DNA from: Anthoceros angustus
Lineage: Eukaryota; Streptophyta; Anthocerotopsida; Anthocerotales; Anthocerotaceae
NCBI GenBank assembly: GCA_010909165.1
Contig: VJWM01000116.1
Span: forward strand, 372,001-436,000
Length of the DNA stretch: 64,000 bases
Direction of reading: 5' to 3'
The translations under genes and the position numbers were made by a program. The stretch's first letter is position 1. Each line of letters starts with the position of its first letter. The notes beneath the pieces are model-generated. The model searched no databases and was not told the origin of the DNA. It worked only from the letters and a program-made list of their open reading frames with translations. Positions 1-11,560 of this stretch are shown in pieces.

Positions 1-3000
1 TGACTATTACAGGACCTGTACAGAGTGTCAGTATGACCTGTGCCTTAATTGCTGTAAAGAGATCCGGCTGGGAAGCTTGCATCCAGCCCTCCTCAACTCC
101 AAGGGATTGACTGAACAAGATGGAGGCCACTCAGAGGGATTGGCTGAAGTGGTAGCAGAGGAAGGGGACAGAGTGGGGAGCATTGTTCCTGAAGCTGATG
201 CTATAGAAGAGGTAGATCACGTCGGATCACCTTTAGTTGCTGTGTGGGACGTAGATCACGTTGTATTACCTTCAGGTGTTGTGGAGGAGGTAGGTCATGC
301 TGTATCACCTCTAGGTCCTGTGGAGGAGGTAGGTGCTGCATCACCTTCAGGTGCCGTGGAGGAGGTCGATCAGGTTGCATCACCTTCAGGTGCTGTTGGG
401 AGGTAGGTCACATTGTATCACCTTCAGGTGCTGGGGAGGAGGTAGGTCATGTAGCATCAAATTTGGGTGCTTTGAGGGAGGTCAGCCGGGTATCACCTTC
501 AGGTGCTGTGGGGAGGTGGATCATGTTGTATCACTGTCAGGTGCTGCAGAGGAGGTGGGTCTCTTTGTAGCACCTTCACGTGCTGCAGAGGAGGTGGATC
601 ACGATGCAAAACCTTCAGGAGCTGAGGAGGAGCCAGGTCACGTTGCATCACCTTCAGGTGCTGTGGAGGAGGTAGGTCACCTTGTATCACCTCCAGGTGC
701 TGTGGAGGAGGTAGGTCACCTTGTATCACCTCCAGGTGCTGTGGAGGTGGTAGGTCACGTTGTGGAGGAGGTGAAGCCTTCTGGAGGTGCTGTGGAGGAG
801 GTAGCTAACGTTGTTGACCTTGTAACTGATAAAGTGGATGCTAGCTGCTCGGAAGCTGTGGGAACAGGAGATGCTGAGCTGGAAGAGGATGCGTGCATGT
901 CATCTCTGGGGAGCAAGGAAGGTGCAAGCTCGTCAGCAGCTGTCGAGGATGAGGCTACTGTACCTTCAGCTATGGATGAGGATGCTGGTCTTTCAGTGTC
1001 AACTGAGGGAGATGGTAAGGACTCTTCAGCTACAGCTCACAAAGATGCTGACCCGTCAGATACCAAGACTGGAGATCAGAATGGTCCTTCCGCAATGGGT
1101 GACAGAAATGTCTGTATACCAAGCCTTGACCTGGCAGATGCTTCAGTGCAAGATGAAGAAAAGGCTCATCCCTCCTCTGCACCAGGTGAAGGGGCCTGCT
1201 ATTGGCAAATGATGGAGATAATGTCCGTCCCTCACTGACTGAGCAGGAGACTAGACATCAGAGTGGCCCTTCAGCAATGGATGGAGGAGGTGTCTGTAAA
1301 CCAAACCCAGACCACGAGGATGCTTCAGTGCAAGATGAAGAAATGGCTTATGCCTCTGCACCAGGTGAAGGTGATGGGGCCTCCTATTCCCTCATGATGG
1401 AGATGATGTGCGTCCCTCAGTGACTGAGCAGGGAAATGCTGGCCGCTCTGGAGTTTGGTGAACAAGATGTTGGTGCCTCTGTTGTGGCTGAGGGAGAGGT
1501 CAGCAGCCCTTCAGCTTTGGCTAAAGGGGATCCTGGTCCTTCAGCACCAGCTGACTGCTCTTCTGCTGATGAAGGCAAGGACGAAGGAAGGATTGACCGT
1601 ATGTCAGGTGCTGATGAAGGAGGAGGAGGCATTGATGACATGGATTTGAGCCTTCCGCCAGCTGGAGATGAGGAAGATGTTCCACAAGGAGTAGGAAGAA
1701 ATGAAGAGGAGCCAAATGACAGAGTCCCTCATTCTCAAGAGAGTCCATGGGAAGTTGGTAGAGATGGGACAATTGTCTGCCCTCCTAAGGATTGTGGTGG
1801 ATGTGGCAAACACAATCTATCCTTACGGTCACTCCAGGGTGGGGACACAGTCAAGGAACTTTGGACAAAGGTCGATCACATCGTTTCCGTGGCATCCGTG
1901 AGTCTTGCAGAGCATGAGTCAGGGTGCCAGTATTGTGACCAGAGCAGTGCATCAATGGCCAAGCAGTTGCGTGTGGCTGCTGATAGGCCCACAGGAGGTG
2001 ATAACTACTTGTTCACTGCCAGTGTGGACCATCTAAATGATGAGAGCTTGCTCCACTTCCAACAACATTGGCGTCAAGGTCAGCCAGTGATTGTGACGCA
2101 GGTAAATGAACTTGGCACTGGCCTCAGTTGGGAGCCTATGGTGATGTGGCGCTGTTCGCGAAAAGAGCAAAAACGAAGCATGATGACACGCTCTCGGTGA
2201 AGGCTATTAACTGTAAGTCTGGTTGTGAGGTTGAGATTATGATAAAAAATTCTTTCTTGACTATGAGAAACCCAGGGCGTTTCAGGATGGTAACCCTCCT
2301 GACATGTACAAGTTGAAGGACTGGCCTCCTGCAACCTCTTTCAATGAGCGTCTTCCTCGCCATCATGCAGAGTTTCTGCTTTGTCTGCCATTCAAGCACT
2401 ACACTCATCCAGAGTTGGGAATCTTGAATCTGGCTAGCAAAATGCCTGAAGGTGCCCTGAAACCTGATTTAGGTCCTAAGACATACATTGCATATGGAAT
2501 CCGTCAGGAGATGGGCCATGGGGACTCAGTCACCAAACTGCATTGTGATATGTCAGACGCAGTCAATGTGCTTATGCACTCCCAAGGCTCTCAGATTTCA
2601 GGAAAGTTACAGGGTACAGGCAGTGAAGTTTTACCGTCAGGAGGTGCTCTCTGGGATATTTTTCGATTTAGAGGATGTGCCAAAATTGAAGGACTATATT
2701 ATGGCACATTGGGTAGAGTTTTCCGAAGAGAATGTGAAGATGGGATATCACACCGGTCCATGACCAGATGGTCTATCTCAGCAATGAACACAAAAGGAGA
2801 CTAAAGGCTGAAATGGGCATCAAGCTTGGACCTTTGAACAGCGCGTTGGGGAGGCTGTATTTATACCTGCAGGCTGTCCTCATCAGGTCCGCAACCTCCA
2901 GTCATGCATAAAGGTAGCCATGGACTTCGTCTCACCTGAGAATGTGGATCACTGTGTCAAGCTTACGGAGGAGTTCAGACTGCTCCCCAGCGCCCATCCT

Positions 3001-3326
3001 GCCAAGGAGGACAAGCTTGAGGTTAAGAAGATGGTGTTCCATGCTGCAAAGATGGCAGTGGAATACTTGGAACCAGCCAGTCTGAGTGCAGGGGCTCAAG
3101 CGAATGTGGAGGAGCAAGTGCAGAAGCCGTCAAAGGCTTCGAAGTCGCCTTCCAAACCAAAGAAGGGGAAAGGTTCTAAGAGGAAAAAGAAGGGTTCCAG
3201 GAAGAAAACGGAAGTCTCCCCACAATCGTCCAAGAAAAAGGAGCGTCCGAAACCAAAGTGGATGAATCCCAACAGTCTTCTGAGGAAAGGGCACGTTCTT
3301 CTGAGGAAAGGGCAGAAGATGATTAA
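1..3326 (+). pseudogene. JmjC (KDM3/JMJ25-type) histone demethylase, copy A, 5'-truncated and frameshifted
   Basis: This is the 3' part of a plant JMJ25/IBM1-type gene; this family removes methyl groups from H3K9 using Fe(II) and 2-oxoglutarate. In order it shows the end of the RING-like zinc region (about 1-75, CxxC pattern with LCLNCCKEI), a 13-residue repeat linker (about 205-815), an acidic Ser/Ala-rich stretch (to about 1750), the JmjC domain (about 2020-2960) and a Lys/Ser-rich tail. Iron-binding residues are visible: HCD at 2541-2549 and the second His in PHQVRN at 2881. Compared with copy B at 21,173-24,510 it has many one-base indels (near 397, 513, 1194, 1380, 1727, 2240, 2735, 3235) and an altered stretch near 2668, so no single frame spans it. 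The breaks differ from those in copy B and mostly sit in homopolymers, so they may be sequence errors. No introns are seen. Confidence 0.8.
205..815 (+). repeat. 39-bp coding tandem repeat (13-residue linker repeats), copy A
   Basis: A 39-nt unit encodes about 13 residues of the pattern GAVEEVGHVVSPS and repeats roughly 15 times with decay. It lies between the zinc-binding region and the JmjC domain of the demethylase. Because 39 is a multiple of three, all three frames stay open over long stretches, which produces misleading overlapping ORFs on both strands. Confidence 0.85.
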
Positions 3327-3897
3327 GGGAGTCCTAGCTGATGTCAGGTATTGGATGCGTCTTCCTGGTCGGTTGGAAACGGAGCAGGCCAGTCTGTACC
3401 TTAGGAAAGATTCTTGGGGTGGTGATACGTGCTCAGCTCAGCTCTTGGATATCTTCCCGGACAGTGCAGTTTTGGTTGCCGCCTTGTAGCTTCAGGGCAA
3501 TCCTGAGTTGATTTTTCTGTTCCTTGCTGCATAGGTTGCAGTGGAGTGTGACGTACACCAGTGTCCAATACAAAGGGCATCGGCAGGATCTCTAGAATTA
3601 GGAACGATTGTGCAGGAAAGGTGTCGTGTTACATGGTAGTCCTATAACTTAGTAATTGTTTTTTTTTGTATCCCAGTGGCGGAGCCTGGTGATCTTTAAG
3701 GGCAGGGTGTGACGCCCGAACTCATCAGTGCATGGACTTACTATGTAAAGCTGTCATGGACGTGAGTTTGGTGATGTTTGTATGTTAAGTAACTATGTTA
3801 CATATACACTACTTATTGAGTAAGTATATTATATATACACTACTTATCTACTTATCGAGGAAGTATATTATGTATAGGTTACTTATCGTATCACCGA
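3327..3897. other. 3' flank of JmjC copy A, no gene
   Basis: This stretch is shared with 24,511-25,090 and in part with 42,233-42,780, so it is ancestral 3' sequence of the JmjC gene. It ends in an AT-rich tract with repeated TACTTATC/AAGTATATTA motifs (about 3785-3890). The TGTGACGCCCG string at 3710 resembles an LTR start, but no partner LTR is seen. Confidence 0.7.
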
Positions 3898-4270
3898 TAC
3901 ACAAATATAAGTACTAGGCCTCCAAGTAGCTAGAAGGAATATAAGCACAATCCAAGTAGCCGGAAGGAATATAAGAAATGGGCCTCAAGTAGCCGGAAGG
4001 AATATAAGCATTAGGCCTCAAGTAGTCAAGGTCGACTCGCACCAACACTAGGCCTTCCTTCCAAAGGACCTCGCAAGGGATGACTCACACTAGTACTAAG
4101 CCTTCTTTCCAAAGGACCTTGCAAAGGACGACTCGCACCAGCACTAGGCCTTCCTTTCAAAGGACGACTCGCACCAGCACTAGGCCTTGCTTCCAAAGGA
4201 CAACTCGCACCAGCACTAGGCCTTCCTTAAGGACGACTCACACCAGCACTAGGCCTTCGAGTAGTCTGCG
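3898..4270. repeat. Two adjoining minisatellites, unit A
   Basis: From about 3898 to 4040 a unit of roughly 39 bp recurs (GGCCTCCAAGTAGCCGGAAG followed by AATATAAGCA). From about 4035 to 4270 a different unit of about 36-40 bp recurs (ACGACTCGCACCAGCACTAG followed by GCCTTCCTTCCAAAGG). The equivalent in unit B is 25,090-25,460 with one or two more exact copies. Confidence 0.75.
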
Positions 4271-4335
4271 GTCCTTCCAGAAGACGACTCATACACAGCA
4301 CCCCATCATCCTTTGGAACTCGTAGACAGTACCCC

Positions 4336-5277
4336 GCCATCCTATGAAAGGACAACTCGCAAACAACACCCGCAATGAGGTGTTACAGGCCTCCGCCAGC
4401 ATAACACTGCCACTCTTACTATAGCAAGAGTCAATAAGAGTACATGAGAATCTCTCAGAGGGAGCTCTCCATCTTCGCCTCAGCTAGGTGCATAGCTCCC
4501 CTCCTCATAGCCCTTCTCATAACATATACACACTCTAGGCACACTAGTCTTATCCTCAACAAGAGTATGACACAAGTGTAATGAATCTCGAGGGCTAGCC
4601 TCTTCCCTTAATTAGGGAAGCTTACTTCATCCCCAAGTTATTGCCTAAAGCAGTCTAGCTCCCTTAAGCCCTAACCTCACTACCATTAGCCACATATCTT
4701 ACTAAACTAGATCCAAGGCCTGCATGCCTCTGTTGCATGGTGTGGAGTGTGAACTTGTGTCCAGGGACACCATGAAGTCCACATTTTGTTATCAGAGATG
4801 TGACAAGGCTACTTAACACCGGTGTTGAAGAAGTTGCATCTCCCGGCTTGTCGTCGCTTTGTACACCATTTGTAACGCCTTGCAGTGAGCGATGGAAACC
4901 CTCCGCCAAGAAAGCAACAATACAAGAGGGGAGGCCAACCCCATTCTTGCAGCTGTATGATAAGCCTCATGAGGCCTTGACAAACCTAGAGAATCCTTGC
5001 TCATGGCTCTATGAGTCTCAATGGCAAGGCGGATGATGGCGCCAACCTGCAAAAGTACTTGTGGACCTTAGCCAAGCATTCCTTTGTCCCAACTGGAGGT
5101 TAAGGATAACATGTTCGCAGACACTGTCCTGGGTGGGATTGGTTACAACCACATCAACAACCGAAACTTGATCCCCCCGAGTCAAAAATAGATCAGCCCT
5201 AAACGAAACCCCGTTGAGCAGGGTGTAAGGTCGCTCCCTAAATGGAAGGAACCCGTCTTTCATAGCAATAGAGAATA
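4336..5277 (-). mobile_element. LINE 3' end fragment (C-terminal end of RT ORF), first duplicate
   Basis: Read on the minus strand, 5326-5018 and 5052-4664 encode the C-terminal part of a LINE-type reverse-transcriptase ORF (FRADLFLTRGDQVSVVDVVV, then LAIETHRAMSKD). Several short indels break the frame compared with 25,887-26,478. Confidence 0.7.
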
Positions 5278-5897
5278 TAACAGCGTCTGTTCTGAAAGGG
5301 GTTTCTCCTGAAACCCCTTTTTGCACACGGACGCTTCCTACCCTCTTCGCACACGGAAATCAGACTGAATAAGCCTTTTGGTATTTCTCCCATATGTCAC
5401 CCAAAACATTTCAATTATTGTTGCGATACGATATATGTCACATTATGCATCGAATTACGAGGAAAACCATCCGAGACATTCACGATCGCCTTTTTCCTTC
5501 GACCGGCCACGTATTTGTGCACAAACTTGTGCACTCACATTTAAATCTCCAACATTGACAACGGTGTATGTTTCTAGCTAGTTTGGCGAATGTTGTCTTT
5601 CCGTCTCCTGGACGACGATGTCTCCTTCGCACCGCTATGGATCGTAAATAGCAAGAGGAAGATATGGCGTTTCTCCACCTTGGGATTCGCCAAAGCCAAA
5701 CGCTCTGGATGTTGGTTGTCCCAAGTAGGGTCGCTTTCTTCTTCGCACTTCTTTCCGTCTGGGTTCTTAGGGTTTTCGGACCTTTTTGCCATCTTTCTCC
5801 TTCTTCTTCGGGGCCCCGTGATTGACTCAAGTCTTGAAGGTCGATGGGTGCGCATGTTCCTTGAACCAAGTGTAGCGTTGCCCGGCTTAATCGATCT
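5278..5897. mobile_element. Truncated left end of the TIR element
   Basis: It begins with TAACAGCGTCTGTTCTGAAA after a TA, exactly like the left end of the full element at 26,479, and stops at the junction of the 1.56-kb duplication near 5897. It holds only the last part of the minus-strand methyltransferase-like ORF. Confidence 0.75.
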
Positions 5898-6836
5898 CCC
5901 CGCCATCCTATGAAAGGACAACTCGCAAACAACACCCCGCAACAGAGGTGTTACAGTTCTCCGCCACAGACAACACCTCTGCTGCTACTCTTTACTATAG
6001 CAAGAGTCAATAAGAGTACATGAGAATCTCTCAGAGGGAGCTCTCCATCTTCGCCTCAGCTAGGTGCATAGCTCCCCTCCTCATAGCCCTTCTCATAACA
6101 TATACACACTCTAGGCACACTAGTCTTATCCTCAACAAGAGTATGACACAAGTGTAATGAATCTCGAGGGCTAGCCTCTTCCCTTAGAAGCTTACTTCAT
6201 CCCCAAGTTATTGCCTAAAGCAGTCTAGCTCCCTTAAGCCCTAACCTCACTACCATTAGCCACATATCTTACTAAACTAGATCCAAGGCCTCCATGCCTC
6301 TGTTGCATGGTGTGGAGTGTGAACTTGTGTCCAGGGACACCATGAAGTCCACATTTTGTTATCAGAGATGTGACAAGGCTACTTAACACCGGTGTTGAAG
6401 AAGTTGCATCTCCCGCGCTGGCATCGCTTTTGTACACCACGTTGGCCACGCCCGCTGTGAGCGGGAAACCTCCCAGGAAAGAAAGCAACAATACAAGGAG
6501 GCCAACCCCATTCTTGCGGCTATGATAAGCCTTGGCGTAGGCCTTGACAAACCTAGAGAAATCCTTGCTCATGGCTCTATGAGTCTCAATGGCAAGGCGG
6601 ATGAAGGCGTGGCCAACCTGCAAGGAAAGTACTTGTGGACCTTAGCCGCGCATTCCTTTAAACCGGAGGGTTAAGGATAACATGTTCAGACACATCACGG
6701 TGGGATTGGTTACAACCACATCAACAAGAAACTTGATCCCCAGTCAAAAATAGATCGCCCCTAAACGAAACCCCGTTGAGCGGTGTAAGGTCGCTCCTAA
6801 ATGGAAGGAACCCGTCTTTCATAGCAATAGAGAATA
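5898..6836 (-). mobile_element. LINE 3' end fragment, second duplicate
   Basis: Same content as 4336-5277. The minus-strand frame 6623-6234 reads FIRLAIETHRAMSKDFSRFV, followed by the ORF end. It is interrupted at 6837 by the TIR element, with the preceding TA at 6835-6836. Confidence 0.7.
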
Positions 6837-7139
6837 TAACAGTCGTCTCGAAGGGGTTTCTCCAAAACCCTTTACACACCTGCAGACGTTTCCGGACCCC
6901 CCGCACACGTGAAATCTGCATTGAATAAGCCTTTTGGTATTTCTCCTGACATGTCACGCAAACATTTCAATTATTGTTGCGATACGATATGTCACATTGT
7001 GCATCGAATTACGAGGAAAACCATCCGAGAGACATTCACGATCTTTCCTTCGGTGGCCGCGCTATTTGTGCACAAACTTGTGCGCGCACTCATCACATCA
7101 ACACATGACAACGGTCTATGTTTCTAGCTAGTTTGGCGA

Positions 7140-9640
7140 ATGTTGTCTTTCCGTCCTCGGGGCGATGTCATCGTTCTCTTGGCCGTTGCGGATCGTAAAT
7201 AGCAAGAGGAAGATATGGCGTTTCTCCACCTTGGGATTCGCCAAAGCCAAAGCGTCTCCGGATGTTGGTTGTCCCAAGTAGTCTTTCGGTCTTAGCACTT
7301 CTTTCCGTCGGGTTCTTAGGGTTTTCGGACCTTTTTGCCATCTTTCTCCTTCTTCTTACGGGGCCCCAGATTGACTCAAGTCTTGAAGGTCGATGTGCGC
7401 ATGTTCCTTGAACCAAGTGTAGCGTTGCGGCCACAGGGCAGATCTCCCTGCGCCATCTCTTTGGCAAAACCGGATGTCCACGTTTGTGTGGTTTGGTGGT
7501 CAACTCTTCCTCGTCTCAGGAAACACTTCATGGCCTCGTAATTGCTCGATGAATATTGTGCCTCGTTTTGGTCAACAATACAGCCCGCCTTCCAAGAATG
7601 CAAGTATTCCACTCGCCCGAGCATCCATCTATAACCCATTCCCTCTTTTCCGTGAATAGGTCGTAAAGCGTGACCATCAACCCTATTGGCTTTTGGTAAG
7701 GAGAAACAACATGGCCATCGTTGGACACATTCAAAAGTTTCTTCACGACCGCTTATGTCGAATAAACGCAGCATTGCTCCAACCTCGACTGCCGCACTAT
7801 TGGACAATGCACTGCACTTCCTCATATCTTCAACATTGGGTGAACACCATACGTCATGTACTCGCAGCTCGTAAAGTCCCTCGTCCAAAACCAAGTTGTC
7901 TTTCTCCCGGACCATTGTATAAACCCCCTTTTCACACCATTTTCGCAGCATTTGGACATCCCGCATCCGGTCTCGTCCATGCATGAATATCACGCGAAAG
8001 TCTTGCATTCGGTGATTGTCATGAATCCATCCATTATCTTCTCCAAATCCTCACATGTCATCTCCTTATCCCATGTCTCCGATAAATTGCCCCTTGGTAA
8101 ATCGACGACCAACAGCTTGTATTCTCTTTTCCCCAAGTAGGCAGCCATTTCACGAATATCACCAGTTATTACCTGGTAACGGACCTTTGCTTGCTTTTCG
8201 AACATGGAAAATGTCTAGTTTCCGCAAATCTTCCACCTCTCTCCAATTTCTTGCCGCATTGATGTGCTCTTTGAAGCTATCGGGTATCATCTTCTCTTTG
8301 TACTCTTCACCGCTTCTGTCGCAGGATGGAGACGCTCATAGGTGCAACGAAGACGAGTGCGCAAACTAGTTTGCGACTTGCTAACTCGACAACAATCGTG
8401 TACTTACAATGTGATCAAACACCGTTGAAATTTCGCTATATCTTCGGTGTCGAGTGCCTCGTATTCTCGCTCAACTTCGCAAATGAATTGCACCTCGCCC
8501 GAGCAAAATGTCTCGGATGACATTCAACTTCTTGGCCTTCGTTATCCACGCTTTCATGCCGCCACGGTCAACTCGCCTTGAATCACTTTCTCCGCAGACA
8601 ACATAATCCTTTCACCGCTTCGAGGCATGCCCGAAAACTCTCCAATTGGTCGCATGCATTGGCTTTATAATCAAATTTGGATCCATGCGGCTCTGTCAAG
8701 CACGTTTTGATTTCCTCTTGCTGCCTTTCTTCCGTTACCTTGCTGGAAGCTCACCCCTCTCCCAAAGATCGAAAACTCGTCCACCCGTGTCCACACATGA
8801 GGCGGGACACTAGCAATGCATAGCACGGAGCTTTTCGTCGACAAGTCACGCATTTCTTCCCGATCGATGCGCCGATGACGCCTAGCATCCGATATAGATT
8901 GTACTTCCAATCCATTGTAATGCTAATACCCTCCTCACCGCAATTTTCATTTCATCGTGAATATAGGACTTGCTCAATGAAAGACATCTCTTCCGGAAAT
9001 CGCCTTGACATTGTGATCTGCGGGCCGACACCGCATCTTTAAGTTAAGCTCTATATATGAGCTTCCATATCCGGAAGTGTGAGTTCTCCGGTCTTCACAG
9101 ACAGCGGAACGCATAGAAGCTATGGTTCCCACCCAATACTCCCATGGTGTACGCTGCCTTTTCAACTTGTCTTTGTCAAAGACCTCCACGCGCACTCCTT
9201 GGATCGATCATACATAGTAGGAAGTACTCCCTCTTGCAGGTCCCTTTTAATTTCCGAGAAGATGTTTTCCCCATTCATCCACTCTTCTGATCCGAAAGGC
9301 CACGAGTAATGTAGTCCGCTTCTCAACTTGGTGATGGCAACCATATCTATATGGAATGCACCTCTTTTTGTGCTGACTCGAATTTGATGTAACGGGTCCT
9401 TATGTCGCGCTCGCCCACTGCTGTTGTCCAGCATACTTTGGTGATGACGCCCGTCACCGGTGTCTCAATGTCATTCCTCTTCCTCTTTTCCCGCCGGTTA
9501 CCTTTAGTCCTTGCGTGAAATCGGAACATCCGCCTACCTCCTTTGAGGTTGGTTGTACACGGCTCGCCCTTCATGCATTCTTTGACCCCACCGGCCCACT
9601 TTGTAGAAGCCGCTGGCATCCTCCAATGCATGGCGATTCT
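7140..9640 (-). pseudogene. ParB-like plus beta-class DNA methyltransferase-like gene, copy A (decayed)
   Basis: Minus-strand frames give, from high to low coordinates, a ParB-like region (about 9450-8850), a linker, then methyltransferase-like blocks. These are a VVDLPRGN block in place of the catalytic DPPY motif (about 8095-8120), a strand with VIFMHGRDRM and KWCEKGVY (about 8000-7900), a QKPIGLMV block like motif X (about 7680-7700) and EWVIDGCSG like motif I (about 7615-7640). The order catalytic motif before the SAM-binding motif is that of the beta class, known from bacterial and phage N6/N4 enzymes. Frame breaks are frequent, so no full protein is made. The longest intact run is 210 codons at 8008-7376. 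Confidence 0.6.
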
Positions 9641-9984
9641 TGGGACATTAGACGAACGTTTTGAGCCCCTCGCTATGTATATCCTCTCGTTGTCATCGGC
9701 TTCAACTCGCTTGTCCGATGCACATCGTCGTCCTCAACATCTTCATTTGCGGTTTCATGCTCTTCATATTCTCCACTATCGCCATCCGTGATATCTATAC
9801 CGCGCAAGTACCTCTGCTTTCTTGTTCCATTGAATCCTCATCAATTGCCCTATTGTGGCCGGATGATGGTGCTTTGGTCGTGGTTGCGAATCGCCTTTTC
9901 CTTGCCTCTCCATCGCCTCCCGAGAGGATCGCTTTCACATGCTTGTCGCCATCTTCGCCATCATCAACCCTAGAACTATTTCCT

Positions 9985-10500
9985 TGAGAAACGCCAAGAT
10001 AGTCCCGAATGTCCGCAATAAAAAGACAACCACGACTCCATTAACTAGATACATCAACCGATACATTAACCAGACATCTACACCTGGGCTTAGATGACAC
10101 CAAGGCGCATAAGTACGCGTCGGGCACCATGCACCGGCTGACTGGCGCGTGACCGGCTCCAGCGAGTCGAGGTAAGCGCACTTGTGCGCTGCCCCGTGTC
10201 CCGCAGACCCCGCAGCGACGCGCGCCGCATCGCAAGGTGCGCGCCGCACGGTCTCGCGGGCGCGCACTGCGCCCGCAATGGGGTACCATGGAACGGCGCG
10301 ACGAGCGTCTCATGGTGCCGCGCTGCGCGGAATGTGGCCCATGGAGACCGCAGCGGGCGCCGCAGGGTGCCATGTGACCGCAGGCGCGCCTGGGCGCGCG
10401 ACGGGTGTTATGTTGCCCCTGGCGCGCACGGGGTTGATTGGGTCCCAAGGCGAGCGCGCGCCTGGGTCACCCGATGCATCATGCCATCGAAAAAAAACTT
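9985..10500. other. CpG-rich stretch inside TIR element A
   Basis: About 10,110-10,480 is rich in GCGCGC and CG dinucleotides, unlike the sequence on either side. It lies between the minus-strand ParB-methyltransferase remnant and the plus-strand ORF remnant, where a divergent promoter would be expected. No coding sequence is convincing here. Confidence 0.5.
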
Positions 10501-10679
10501 GGGAAGTTCAGATCATCCCGGTCCACATACCTTGTCACTTGTCATAGGCCCAAATCACGGTGTCTTGAGTATATTGCATCGCCTTGAATCCTTGTCCGAC
10601 TCAAAACCAAAGCGATAACGCTTAGAATTCTTCACAAAGAACTTCTCCTTCATTGTGCATATTAGAAGCTTCATTAATT

Positions 10680-11560
10680 ACACCGGACTTCATACATCCA
10701 AGCCCATAGAATGTACCCAACTACAATCTTCGGCCCTCAACGATCCATATACCCGCTCACCCAGCGCCGAAAGCATGGGAGTGGTACAACAGGACGAGGG
10801 TCAGCTGAACTTAAATCCCATCGACGCTCCGATGTCTTTGTGATTCGGCCCGCCATGAACCCCGAACCGCCACATGTATCTCGGAATTTTAGGCCATCGG
10901 GTGCCGCAGCCATGAAGTTTAGATTTGATAGGATGTATCCGAGATCGACGCCACATGATTGCATCCCATGTGAGACAGATAATCGTAACCGGCCTTCGGA
11001 TTGCGTGTCGAAGACTTGATTTTTCTTATGATTAACCTTACCTAGTTGTCAGTGGTGGGTGCGCAGAGATCATGAATGCGTTTGAGGGAAGGTACCTACC
11101 AGAGGAGATATTGGCTCCACACAAGATAAGGAGGGTTTATAAACGAGGAAGCGACCTAAGCATCCGGATAATCGCTGATATCGGAGACATTTATTTTGGC
11201 ATACGGTTCTTCTTTGCAAGGGATAGCACTCTACAAGTCCGCATACGAGCTCATCAAGACAAAGTCGCTTTGAACTTCAACATCTACCACCATGCAAGAA
11301 GTTAATAGGGTTGAAGATATCGTGGAAGACCACCCATTTCCGAGAGAGAGTCGCAATGGAGGAAAATGTTGATTCGGATGAAAATCCCAAAAATAAGAGT
11401 GCGAGAACGACAAGCCGATGATGATAGACATCCGACGGCCAAAGACTAATCGCAACAAGAACCCGCAGAGGCAACGGAACCGGACTACTATTGGTGCTTT
11501 TGAAGGCATGTTTGATGATGATCCGACAAAATCACCTTCAAGGAGACTAAACACGTAGAG
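10680..11560 (+). pseudogene. Second ORF of the TIR element, copy A (broken)
   Basis: It aligns with the long plus-strand ORF at 30,480-31,409 but with many small deletions and frameshifts. Readable pieces include NFRPSGAAAMKF, NAFEGRYLPEEILAPH and FFARDSTLQVR. See the unit B entry for the description. Confidence 0.6.

Larger units (their letters stand above)
4334..7450. repeat. 1.56-kb direct tandem duplication inside unit A
   Basis: Bases about 4334-5897 are repeated at about 5898-7450. Unit B has the segment only once (25,520-27,130). It covers the 3' end of the LINE, the left end of the TIR element and the C-terminal end of the methyltransferase-like ORF. The junction joins sequence ending in GATCTCC to CGCCATCCTATG; the original right border reads CTGCGCCATCTC, so the borders share CGCCATC. 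Confidence 0.8.

Noticed and set aside
205-815. Long overlapping ORFs on both strands in the 39-bp repeats (also 21,376-21,990)
   Set aside because: They arise because the repeat length is a multiple of three. Only the VEEVG frame joins the flanking demethylase domains.
3710-3730. TGTGACGCCCG start of a possible LTR (also 24,888; 33,600; 13,078)
   Set aside because: No paired LTR, primer-binding site or polypurine tract is seen. The 3710 and 24,888 sequences belong to the JmjC 3' flank that is also present in copy C in altered form.
10041-10618. Arg/Ala-rich ORFs of 120-144 codons in the CpG-rich part of the TIR element (also 29,842-30,441)
   Set aside because: They are open because GC-rich sequence has few stops. 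Frames are not kept between units A and B.
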